From assembly GCA_044226525.1 (NCBI GenBank), contig JBGAGV010000003.1:248001-312000 (forward strand): a stretch of DNA of 64,000 nucleotides, written 5' to 3'. The notes under the pieces are model-generated. The model was given only the letters and a program-made list of their open reading frames with translations. It was not told the origin of the DNA and did no database searches. Source of the DNA: VFJQ01 sp044226525. GTDB lineage: Bacteria; Verrucomicrobiota; Verrucomicrobiia; Chthoniobacterales; Chthoniobacteraceae. Numbering within the stretch: position 1 is the first letter of the stretch; each line of letters starts with the position of its first letter. The translations under genes and the position numbers were made by a program. Below are positions 36,538 through 46,600 of the stretch, piece by piece.

Positions 36538-37719
36538 CTACGCCTCTTTCGCCGCCGCTTCAGCGATGGCCTGACGCTTCTTCTTATCGAGCACCAGCGG
36601 CGGCAGCGTGTCGTCGATGAGGGTTTGCACCACCGTGCGCGCCGCATGAGGACGGCCCAGAGCTTGCGCACGCTCACGCATCCGGGCAAGCCGCGGCGCA
36701 TCGTCGAGCAATCGGTCGATTTTCCACGCCAGCGTCGTGAGTTCGTTCGCGCGAATCGCGCAGCCCTCCTCCAGCAAGTGATCCGAATTGCGTTCCTCCT
36801 GGCCAGGAATGGGTGAGATGACACACATCGGCAGGCCGCACGCCAGCGCCTCGCTTGTCGTCAGACCACCCGGCTTTCCGATAAACAGATCACTGATCTG
36901 CATCAATTCATGCATCCGATCAGTGTAGCCAAGGACCCGAAACCGCGGATTGCGCGCGCCTACGATTCCTGTCACGCGTTCGCGCAGTTCCTCGCTTTTC
37001 CCACAAATGACAATCGTCTGGGTGTCGTGGTGAAGTTCCATTAATCGGCGCACTGCAATCTCGGTCGGCCCGACGCCGAGCGCACCAGCCGAAAGCAATA
37101 GTGTCGGCTTGTCCGCCTTAAGTTGATGCGATACCCGAACACTTGGCACATCGACCGGGACAGAAAAAATCGGGTCGATCGGAATGCCTGTCACACTCAC
37201 CCGCTCTGACGGCAACCCGAGCGCTTCGAGGTGCTGCTTCGTCTCATCGAGCGCGACAAAGTAACGATGAAAAATTCGCGAAAGCCACATCGCGTGGCAG
37301 TCAAAATCGGTCACCACGATCGAATGATGCGTGTCGAGATCGCCGCGATCGATCAGGTGTGCGATCAACCCCGCAGGCAGAAAATGCGTGCAGACGGAGA
37401 TTTGCGGATCGAATTCGCGGATGAACTTCACCAGCGGCTGCAAATTCAGCCGGTCGAGTTGCAGCCGCACCGCGTCGCCTTTCCACGGCTCATCCGTTGC
37501 ATTGTAAACCCACCCCAACACCGTCGGCGCCTCGCGCACGAGTTGCATGTAGAGCTTGGAGTAAAAATCGCGGAAGAGTTTGTTCGTGTATTTGAGGGCG
37601 TCCTCGTGGAGCACCTCGCCGCAGCGGTCGTCGGCTTGGAACGCCTTTTCGAGAGCCTGGCCGGCCCGCACGTGGCCGGTGCCGGCGCTGGCGGAGAGAA
37701 TGAGGACGCGCTTTTTCAT
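36538..37719 (-). CDS. MGDG synthase-like / GT28 glycosyltransferase
   Basis: A protein of 393 residues with the monogalactosyldiacylglycerol synthase N-terminal domain (LILSASAGTGHVRAGQALEKA) and a GT28 C-terminal UDP-sugar site (IGKPGGLTTSEALACGLPM). Related enzymes include UgtP/YpfP, which makes glycolipids, and MurG. It probably transfers a sugar to diacylglycerol at the inner face of the membrane. The ATG at 37717-37719 (MKKRVLIL) is chosen over the longer frame, which would overlap the kinase gene. It is divergent from the hybrid kinase, 99 bases away. A short Lys-rich tail ends the protein. Confidence 0.9.
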   Translation of the reverse strand: MKKRVLILSASAGTGHVRAGQALEKAFQADDRCGEVLHEDALKYTNKLFRDFYSKLYMQLVREAPTVLGWVYNATDEPWKGDAVRLQLDRLNLQPLVKFIREFDPQISVCTHFLPAGLIAHLIDRGDLDTHHSIVVTDFDCHAMWLSRIFHRYFVALDETKQHLEALGLPSERVSVTGIPIDPIFSVPVDVPSVRVSHQLKADKPTLLLSAGALGVGPTEIAVRRLMELHHDTQTIVICGKSEELRERVTGIVGARNPRFRVLGYTDRMHELMQISDLFIGKPGGLTTSEALACGLPMCVISPIPGQEERNSDHLLEEGCAIRANELTTLAWKIDRLLDDAPRLARMRERAQALGRPHAARTVVQTLIDDTLPPLVLDKKKRQAIAEAAAKEA

Positions 37720-37818
37720 ATGCGGCCACCTTACGGCATAAGACCCGCTATTTTCGAGATTGGAAGTGCCCCCCCGGGCGCGTCCGTTTCCTCCACAAAC
37801 ACCCGTATTTACGGGCCC

Positions 37819-40155
37819 ATGTCCGACTTTGTATCCCATCACCGCGATTATCTGGCTTTCGTCGCCGCGACAGCCGTCGTCTTCGGTGCCCTGACATGGC
37901 TGCTGCCTAGGATTCGAGCGGGCGCGCGGCTGCCGCGCCTCACCTTTCTCATCGTCGCCCTGTTGCTCGCCGCGGGTTGGTGGCCGGTGGAAAAGGCCGG
38001 GCGCGACGAACGCAGCCGCATCGAGTCGCTCGTCAGCGCACTGGCCCCGACTTACGCGGGCGAGTTGCGCCATGCCGGGCACGCTCGCATCACTCTCGAG
38101 ACGCCGCCGAACGACCCAACCTTGCTCGATATCCGCCAGCGGATCGACGAATGGACCTCGGCCAATGCCAATGTGGCCGACATTTACACCATGCGGAAGC
38201 TGCCGGACGGCCGCCGCGTCTTCATCGTCGATACAGACACAGACACGAACGGCGACGGCCGCATCGACGACCATGAAAAAGGCGCGGTGCTCGGCGAATC
38301 CTACACCGAGAGCGATCTCGGCCTCGACGAGGCCTTCGCGGGTAAGGCCAACTTTGACTCCGAAGTGGTAACCGATCGCTGGGGCACCTGGGTCGGTGCC
38401 TGGGCGCCGATCTATGACAACGAGGGCAACGTGGAAGCCGTAGTGGGCCTCGACTACGATGCCCGAAGCTGGCTCACCGCCATTCACCGTGCTCGGCGCG
38501 AATGGCTTTTGCACATGACGCTGATCATCCTCATCGCCGGTGCCTCGATGACCGCCATCGGCATTCTCCAAGCGGCTATCGCCGAACGGGCTGCCGCACG
38601 CGAAAAACACGCGGCCGCCGAGCAGCGCTTGCGACTGACGCTTGAGCAAATGCCACTCGCCTTCCTCGAGATCGATCCGCAGGGCTTGATCATCGGGTGG
38701 AACCCTGCGGCGGAAATCATGTTCGGTTACACGCGGGCCGATACCGTCGGCAAGATGCACTACGAGAGTCTCGTCACGCCGGAATCACGCCCTGCCGCAC
38801 GCAACCTGCTCACCTCACTCATCGCCGACCCGCAACCGCGCCGGAGCGTAAACCAAAACCTCACCCGCGATGGACGCATCCTTCGTTGTGAATGGTTCAA
38901 CCGGCAAATTTGTGGTCCCGATGGCCGTGTGCTTTCGCTGATCTGTCTCGGACAGGATGTCAGCGAACGCATCAGCCTGGAGGAGCAGGTGCGCCAGAGT
39001 CAGCGCATGACCGCCGTAGGCCAGCTCGCCGCAGGCATCGCGCACGACTTCAACAACCTGCTCACCGTCATCCAAGGACATGCCGACCTGCTACGGGAGC
39101 ACGACGATCTGCCGCCCGCGATGCAGGAAGACATCGAGCGCATCTTTTCCGCGAGCGATCGCGCGGCTCACCTGACGCGCCAGCTTCTCACCTTCAGCCG
39201 CAAGCACGCCATCTTCGCGCAGCCGGTCGATCTCAATGCCACCGTGCTCGCCATCACTCACCTGCTCGAGCGCACGCTGGGAGCGCACATCAAGGTGCAC
39301 ACCGCTCTCGCCGAAAAGATTCCGAACATCTTCGTCGATCCCTCAATGCTCGAGCAGGCCATCACCAACCTCGCGCTCAATGCCCGCGACGCGATGCCGA
39401 CCGGTGGCACACTTACCTTCAGCACGCGCGTAATCGAGGTGTCGGCGGAAGACGCGCGGAATCATCCCGAGCGGCGGGCTGGTGAATTCGTGCGACTCAA
39501 CGTGAGCGACACCGGCTCGGGCATTTCGCCGGAGAATATCACCCGCATTTTCGAGCCTTTCTTCACCACCAAGGAAGTCGGCCAGGGCACTGGCCTCGGG
39601 CTCTCCGCTGCGCACGGCATCATGAAACAACATGGCGGCTGGATCGAGGTGCAGTCGGTCTTGAATCTCGGCACACGGTTCGAGCTGTTCTTTCCGCCAA
39701 CCAGCGAGGTCGCGACCGATACTCCGCGCACGCGCCTGGCCAAAGCCCTCGGCAGCAGCAAAGGCACGGTGCTCCTGGTGGAAGACGAGGAAAGCGTGCG
39801 TCACGTCGCTCGACTGGCGCTCCAGCGGGACGGCTTCCGCGTGCTCGAAGCCGAGGACGGTGCCGCTGCCGAGCAGATCTGGTCGCGCCACAAAAATGAA
39901 ATCGCCGTCCTGCTCACCGACCTCGTGATGCCGGGCGGGGTGACCGGCCGCGAACTCGCCGAACGCCTGCTTACCGAACGCTCGAACCTTCCCGTCGTCT
40001 TCGTCAGCGGCTACAGCGTGGAGGCAATGGTCCCCGGATTCGCCGAGACTACCACGCAGACCTTCGTGCAGAAGCCCTACATGCCCGAACAGCTCATCGC
40101 CGCCCTGGAACAAGTCCTCCGCAACAAGGAAGCCCATGGCCCGGCGGCCGCCTGA
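37819..40155 (+). CDS. Hybrid sensor histidine kinase with extracytoplasmic sensor, PAS and receiver domains
   Basis: A protein of 778 residues from the ATG at 37819 (MSDFVSHHRDYLAF). Layout: two N-terminal helices (about 12-30 and 42-57), an extracytoplasmic sensor of Cache type (about 60-225) with a canonical EF-hand loop DTNGDGRIDDHE at 142-153, a third helix (229-255), a PAS domain (273-390), a HisKA dimerisation domain with the phospho-acceptor His409 in GIAHDFNNLL, the HATPase catalytic domain (NLALNARDAM, DTGSGI, GTGLGLSAAHGI) and a C-terminal receiver domain with Asp701 in LLTDLVMPGG. The HDFNNLL box is typical of hybrid kinases with fused receivers. No separate output regulator is next to it. 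A TfoX-N gene overlaps its end by 20 bases. Confidence 0.92.
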   Translation: MSDFVSHHRDYLAFVAATAVVFGALTWLLPRIRAGARLPRLTFLIVALLLAAGWWPVEKAGRDERSRIESLVSALAPTYAGELRHAGHARITLETPPNDPTLLDIRQRIDEWTSANANVADIYTMRKLPDGRRVFIVDTDTDTNGDGRIDDHEKGAVLGESYTESDLGLDEAFAGKANFDSEVVTDRWGTWVGAWAPIYDNEGNVEAVVGLDYDARSWLTAIHRARREWLLHMTLIILIAGASMTAIGILQAAIAERAAAREKHAAAEQRLRLTLEQMPLAFLEIDPQGLIIGWNPAAEIMFGYTRADTVGKMHYESLVTPESRPAARNLLTSLIADPQPRRSVNQNLTRDGRILRCEWFNRQICGPDGRVLSLICLGQDVSERISLEEQVRQSQRMTAVGQLAAGIAHDFNNLLTVIQGHADLLREHDDLPPAMQEDIERIFSASDRAAHLTRQLLTFSRKHAIFAQPVDLNATVLAITHLLERTLGAHIKVHTALAEKIPNIFVDPSMLEQAITNLALNARDAMPTGGTLTFSTRVIEVSAEDARNHPERRAGEFVRLNVSDTGSGISPENITRIFEPFFTTKEVGQGTGLGLSAAHGIMKQHGGWIEVQSVLNLGTRFELFFPPTSEVATDTPRTRLAKALGSSKGTVLLVEDEESVRHVARLALQRDGFRVLEAEDGAAAEQIWSRHKNEIAVLLTDLVMPGGVTGRELAERLLTERSNLPVVFVSGYSVEAMVPGFAETTTQTFVQKPYMPEQLIAALEQVLRNKEAHGPAAA

Positions 40156-40525
40156 ATTTATCCAGCACCTGCTCGATCTGCTGCGGCCACTCGGTGAAGT
40201 GCGGGCGAAGTCGATGTTTGGCGGCTGGGGCTTCTACCTCGACGGCAAAATGTTCGCCCTCGCCGCCTTCGACACCTTTTTCATCAAAGCAGACGACCGC
40301 AACCGAGCCGACTTCCTCGCCCGCGGTCTCACCCCTTTTCGTTACGAGACGAATCCCGGCCAGTTCAACGAGATGTCCTACTACAACCCTCCACCCGAGG
40401 CCTTGGAAAACCCAGCGGAACTATGCGCATGGGCACGCAAGGGGGGTGGATGCTGCAGCTCGAAAGAAGAGGTAGGACAGAATCCCGGTGACTGCGCCCA
40501 CACCCGATGGGGTCGGACTCGATGA
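40136..40525 (+). CDS. TfoX N-domain protein, apparently frameshifted near its end
   Basis: The open frame encodes 129 residues. Residues 1-101 match the TfoX N-terminal domain (FIQHLLDLLRPLGEVRAKSMFGGWGFYLDG, FETNPGQ-like segment, MSYYNPPPEALENP). At a run of six G (40441-40446) the frame changes from the expected one: with five G the protein would end GVDAAARKKR at 40475, a normal TfoX-N C-terminus of about 112 residues. As read, it has an unrelated tail. This is either a real frameshift or an assembly error in a homopolymer. The start overlaps the kinase stop by 20 bases. TfoX-like proteins of this small type have no firmly known function. Confidence 0.75.
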   Translation: MARRPPEFIQHLLDLLRPLGEVRAKSMFGGWGFYLDGKMFALAAFDTFFIKADDRNRADFLARGLTPFRYETNPGQFNEMSYYNPPPEALENPAELCAWARKGGGCCSSKEEVGQNPGDCAHTRWGRTR

Positions 40526-40596
40526 GAAACACGCGGGAACATCCGCCTGCGAAGCGGCTTCGAAAGAGCTCCCCTTTCAGTTCAAGCCGAACATCG

Positions 40597-40653
40597 GGCG
40601 CTGATAGCGCCTTGGGCATCCGCTAAACTGGGCAGGCGTGCCTGAATCAGGCA
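40597..40653 (-). terminator. Hairpins at the end of the 7038-residue gene
   Basis: In the convergent gap two perfect inverted repeats occur: GGCGCT/AGCGCC (40597-40611, loop GAT) and TGCCTGA/TCAGGCA (40639-40653, one base between), the latter containing the stop codon of the giant gene. A third, CGAAGC/GCTTCG, is at 40550-40562. Together they could end transcription from both sides, but none has a clear T-run. Confidence 0.4.
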
Positions 40654-43600
40654 TTCTTCCGGCGGCGGAAACGTTGGAGGCCGAGCAGCATGGCAGCGGA
40701 ACCAGCCAGGGAAGCAAAGGCCCCGGGCTCGGGAACGACGACCAGCGAGACGCTGAGCGGATTACTCGGGCTGTTCACATCGCCGTCGTAGTTGTAGTCG
40801 ATCGCGAAGGTGTTGCCGTGGTAAGCGAAAGCACTCACGTTCCCACCAGTTGACCAATCCGAGATCTCACCGAAGCCAGGAACCGTGAGATGGCCACCGT
40901 TCCAGACACCGGAGTAGTTGGCCAAGGTGATCCGGTCACCTTCGTTCAAGACGGTATCGGTGCCTACCTCGCTCAGGGACAACGTGACAACTCCGCTCAA
41001 CGAAAGATCACCCGTAATATCGATCCGGTCGGCCGTCAGCGTGCCGGTTTGGAGTTCGAGCTTTAATGTAGCCCCGTCGAACAGTGACAGCGCACCGGTG
41101 GAAAGAACGCCGATGCTCATGCCGGGAGCGATCGAACCGTTACCGGATACGTGGCCGCTGATGAAGCCGTTGCCCGCGAGGGTGCCCGCGGAATTCACGG
41201 TCACATCGCCATCGCCGGTAGCAGAACCGGAGGCGTTCGCGGCTACGAAGGTGCCGGCATCAACAGTGACGCCACCGGTGTATTGCGCCTGATTAGTGCT
41301 GCCGACCACGAGGGTGCCAGCTCCGGATTTGATCAACTGTCCTGAACCGTGGAGCGAACTGCCGGAATCCAGCGTCAAGGTCTTGCCTGTGCCCACCTCA
41401 AAGGTGCTGGCGGCATTCAGATTCACGCTGCGGGAAAAAGTGAAGTCGTTTACCGCCTTGAAGGTGCTCGCGCCGCTGAATGTGATATCGCCCGTGCCGA
41501 GGTCCGAAGCCTTCGAAGCGGTCAACGTGCCGGCGGCGATGGTGGTGCCGCCGCCGTAGGTGTTGCTGCCGGTATTGCTCAGCACGAGTTCACCCGCGCC
41601 CGCCTTGCGTAGCGTGCCGGTGGCGCCACTGACGGTGCCGCTCAAGGTAGCAGTGGTGCCCGTGACTTCGACCGTGCCAGTCAAGCCCGCGCCGATCGCC
41701 ACGCCGCGTGCGGAACTGAAGGCGCCGCTGGTTTGCAGCGTGGCGTTGCCGCCGAAGCTGACGCTGGCGGCATCGTCGCCGAGCTGTTGATCGAGCGAAA
41801 CGGCCAGTGTCCCGGCATTGATGGTCGTGCCCCCGCTGTAGCTGCTGCGGTCGGGTGCGGCGGTATTGCTATTGGTGAGGGCGAGCGTGCCGAGGCCCGT
41901 CTTGGTGAGACCACCCGTGCCGCTGATCTTGCCGCTTAGCGTGCCAGTCTTGGTGTCAGCCACATCCACGGTTGCGGCCGCATTCAGAATCACGGCCCGG
42001 CTCGCCACAAACGAATCGGTGATGGCCAGAGTGCTTGCTCCACCGAAGGTCAGCGCCCCCGCATCACCGCCGAGATTACCATTCGCCGAAACGAATACCG
42101 TGCCGGACTGGATAGTCACGCCACCGGTAAAGGTGCTGTTACCACCGAGGGTCAATGACCCGGCGCCCACCTTGGTGAGGGCGAGGCTGCCCCCCCCGCC
42201 GCTATTGGCAAGGGTGCCGTTGAAGGTGCTGCTGCTGCCGTCGCTTCCCACACTCAAGTTCGCGCTGGTCGAAGCAGCCGTGTTGTCCACGGTGCCTGAG
42301 CCGGTGAGGCTATTGATCGTTTCGGAATGACCGTTGAGATCAAGCGTGCCGCCGAGCGTCACCCCGCCCTTCCCGGCCCCATCTGGCAGCACATCGCTGG
42401 CGCCGAGTTGAAGCGTGCCGGCGCTGATCGTCGTGGCCCCGTTATAGCTATTGCCGCTATTGCCGAGGGCGAGTGTGCCTGAATCGGTCTTGTCGAGCGC
42501 ACCGGCCCCGCCGATGGCAGCGGGAACGGTCAGCGTATTGCCACTCGTCACTTTGAAGATCGCGCCCCCGGCATTGATCGTAACCACCCGATTGGCGCCA
42601 AGATCGACGTTGCCGGTAACTTCGAGGACCGCGTTGTCGATCGTGACCGTGTTCGTGACCGCCGTGGAATCGCCCAACCCGGCGCTGGCGCCGATGCTGA
42701 GCGTGCCGCCATTGATCGTGGTGGAACCCTTGTAAGTATTGGTGCCACTCAGGACCAAGGTGCCCGTGCCGGATTTCACAAAGCTCAACACGCCACTGCC
42801 CCCTCCATTGGTGATCTGGCCACCGAAGGTCGTAGCCGTGCCGCCATTGTAGTTCACCGTGAAGGTCGCGTTGCCAGTGAGGTGCGAGTTGGTGATGACA
42901 CCGTTACCGCTGAGGCCGGCGACCGTCTGGTCGTTGCCGTTCAGGTCGAAGACACCAGCATTGACAATCAGCGTCGTCCCGGCGGGAACTGCGCCCGGCG
43001 CTCCCAGCCGCAGCGTGCCACCGTCCACCGTCGTGGTGCCGGCATAGGTGTTCGCGCCGGAGAAGACCAGCGTTCCGGTGCCTGATTTAACGACATTGAT
43101 CACGCCACCGGCGTTGTTGATCTGGCCCGAAAAGACCGAATCCGTGCCGCCATTGTAAGCGATGTTAAGAGTAGAGGCGCCGCCCGCGGAGTTGGTGATA
43201 ATGCCGCCTCCACTGAGTCCGCCGATGGTTTCAGCATTGCCGTTGAGATCGAAGGTGCCCGACGTGATGGCGAGTGGCGAAGCATCCGGAATGACTTCCG
43301 AAGCGCCAAGGCGCAGGATGCCATTGCCGAGCGTCGTCGCCCCGCCGTAGCTGTTGGCGGCGGTAAGCACGAGCGTGCCCGCACCGGATTTGGTCAACGA
43401 ACCCGCACCCGCGATCACGCTGTCCACCGTGAGGGTCGTGCCGGCGTCTTCGTTGAAGCCGCCGCCACCCGCTCCGAGACTCACGCCACGGTTGGCACTG
43501 AGAGACATATTCGCAGTGGTTCGCAGGGTGCCGAAGTTGGCGCCGCCGAGAGTTAACTGATTCGACACAAAGCTCACCGGCGTCGTGCCGAGGTTCGCTT

Positions 43601-46600
43601 CGCTTGCTACTTGCAAGGTGCCGTTGCCGACGGCGATCCGGCCGCTGAACGTCGAGGCGTTGCCGGCGTTGCTCAGGATCCAGGTCCCAGCACCGACCGA
43701 ACTCTTGAACAAACGCTGCGCGCCGGTGAGTTGGCCACTGATTTCGCCATCCCCATCGCCACCGATGGTGAAATCCTGAGTTCCCGCGCTGAGCGTAACC
43801 GGACCCGAGATGAGGAGACTGCTTCCTGCCGCGGAGAGCACCCGCACCCTGGCAGTCGCATCCGACCCAGTGTCCACCGTGATGGGACCAGTCCAGGTAT
43901 TGCTTCCGGCAGCGCTGTTGAGAATCGCATCGCCTGCCGCAGTAGCGGTGAGGCTCAGGGATTCGCCGCTGATCGTGATGTTATTGGAGAGTTGCAACGT
44001 GCCACTCGGCGAGACGGCCGTGCCGGACGCCGTAGTGCCCAGCGCGTTGTTATGCGTGATGGAAAGAATACCTGCGGAGACAGTCGTCGTGCCCGTGTAA
44101 CTGTTTGCTGTATCCATGAGCAAGGTGCCGGCGGTCGTCTTGGTGACGCCACCCGTTCCATTGATCGTGCCGACGTTACGTAAAGTGCCGGATTGGAAGT
44201 TGAGGTTGTTGATCGGCTCGGTGGCGGTGCCGAGGTTGAAGCCCGCCAGGTTCAAGGTGCCACCGTTCAAGGTGAGGGTGGAAACCACCGACGCATTGCC
44301 CGCACCCGTGCCTTCGATGATGTTCCCCGCCACGGTCAGTTGACTGGTGCCCGTGATGTTCAAGATCGCGGTTGCCGCCAGTGAACTGGACTTGCCCAGC
44401 GTGATGCTGGTGCCGCCGGTGGCTCCCACCGTGACTACCGCGGAGCCGCCGATATTCACCGTGCCGGTGACCGAACTCGTCCCGAAGGTGGCGGTGCTGG
44501 TAGCGATGGTGATGCCGCCGGTGCCGATGGTCACGGCGCCGCCGTTGAGGTTCAGCGTGGCCGTGCTGGTGCCCGAATTGGTCGCGGTGTTGCGGCGGTC
44601 GCCCACGATGACGCTCGTGGCGTCCAGCGTGCCCGTGTCGAAGGTGACCGTGCCGGTCGCGTTGCTGCCCGAGGTGCCGGTGCGGCCACCGATATTCAGG
44701 TTGTTCAGGAGAAGGTCCGCCGAATGGCCGGCGAGATTCACAGTGCCGGTGAAGGCCGACCCTGTCGTGCTGCTGCCGTAGGCGACCGTCATGTTCGCCC
44801 GGCCCGTGCCAGCGAGGTTGCGCACCTGGAGGGTGCCGGTGCCGGTATTGAAATCGAGGGTGGCATTGGCGCGATTCGCCGCCGCGCCAATTTCGATCGT
44901 ATTCGCGTTGATCACGTTCGTTCCGCTGCCGAGTTTCACGACCTGCGTGACGCTATTGGAAGGCGAATCGGTCGTAAACGTTGTCGCGTTGATGGTGCTG
45001 TCCGCAGCGAGAATCAGCGTGGAGCCCGCCGTGCCCGTGCCGCCGGAATTGGTAGGATCACCAATGCGGAAGGTGCCCGTGCCAAGGTTGGCGTAGAAGG
45101 TTGAGAGGCCACTCAAATCGAGAGTTCCTCCGTTGCTCACACCTGAAGTGGCGCCGGCGCCTACCTGAACATTCGCATTGGTCGGCGCGCCCACCGCGCC
45201 GATGGTCAAGATGCCGCCACCGCTGACGGTCAGCTTGGTGGTGGAAGTAGCTGCTGAGTTGTAGCCCACAGTCACGGCGCCGTTCAGCCGCAGCGTTTGT
45301 CCACCGCCGATCGTGACGGTATTGGCGGTGGAAGTATTCGTCTGCACCACCGTGGCTCCGCCGAAGGTGGCGCTGGCGGTGCTGAGATCGAGGGCGCCCG
45401 TAATAGTCGTGCCCGCCGTCCCGCCGAAGGTCAGGGTATTGCCCGTGCCGGTGAGCGCCTGGGTGCCCGAGGCAAATTTCAGGGTTCCGTTGCTGATGAC
45501 CGTAGCCCCATCGTAAGCCGCGCCAGCCAGCACGAGAGTTCCAGCACCATCTTTGGTGAGGCCAAAGGAATTTACTCCGTCCGAGACCGAGCCCGCAGTC
45601 AGCATGTTAGCCGCAACGACCACAGCAACGCTGGCTCCAAGGGTCACCGCCCCGCTGCCGAGATTCAGGTTGTTGCTCCCCGTGAAGGTGAAGCCTGCAT
45701 TCCAGTTCTGCGGGTTGTTGGCGCTCACAGTCAGAGCGCCGCCGCTGGTATTGTCGATCGTCCCACCATTGATCGTGAGAGCCCCTGTGCCCAGCGCCGT
45801 GGCGCTGTTGATATTCAGCGTGCCCGCCGAGAGAATGGTGCCACCACCGTAGGTATTGGCTCCGCTCAAGGTCAGCGCGCCGGTGCCGCCCTTGGTGATC
45901 GCAAAGCTACTCGGACCATCGTCGATACCCCCCCCCACCGTCAGGTTACTGCCATTGGTCGTCACAGCCAGGCTGCTGCCCAAGGTTACCGCACCGGTGC
46001 CGAGATTCAGGGCCTGCGTTCCAGCGAAAGTGAAGTTGCCGCTCCAGGTCTGGGCATTGTTCGCAGTCACCGTCACCGCGCCGGCGCTTGTATTGTCGAT
46101 GGTCGTGCCGGAGCCGATGACGAACGGACCTGTGCCGAGGGCAGTTGCGCTGTTGATATTGATCCGGCCAGCGGAAAGCGTCACGCCGCCCGCACCGGTG
46201 TTATTTCCACTCAGGGTCAGCGCGCCAGCGCCCATCTTGTTGACGTTGCTGTTGAAAGCGACGTCGCCCGAGACGGTCAACGAAGAGCCATTCACACCGG
46301 TGCCGTCCACGGTCCATGTCTGTGCACTGCCGACGATCAGCGGTGCGGCGATGGAGACATTCCCGGCGTTGGCCGCGACCACGATGCCGTTGTTGGCGCT
46401 GACCGGCTGGATCGTCAGGCTGCCTCCGGTGCCTTGATTGATGGCCACCGAGGTCACGCCGGTCGGGACGCTCTGGAACTGCAGGCTGTCAATCGTCCGG
46501 TTGCCGTCCAACGTCGTCGTGATGGAGGAACCACTGGTAAAGGGCGCATTGGACGCGCTGAAGATCACCGTCTGGGTCGAGTCCGGCGCGGCGCCGGCTT

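Noticed and set aside
37231..37818. Upstream extension of the histidine kinase frame (974 residues in total)
   Set aside because: The extra 196 residues lie antisense to the glycosyltransferase gene and look unlike any kinase N-terminus; the ATG at 37819 is followed directly by membrane helices.
37720..38760. Upstream extension of the glycosyltransferase frame (740 residues in total)
   Set aside because: The extension is antisense to the kinase gene; the ATG at 37719 gives the normal family N-terminus.
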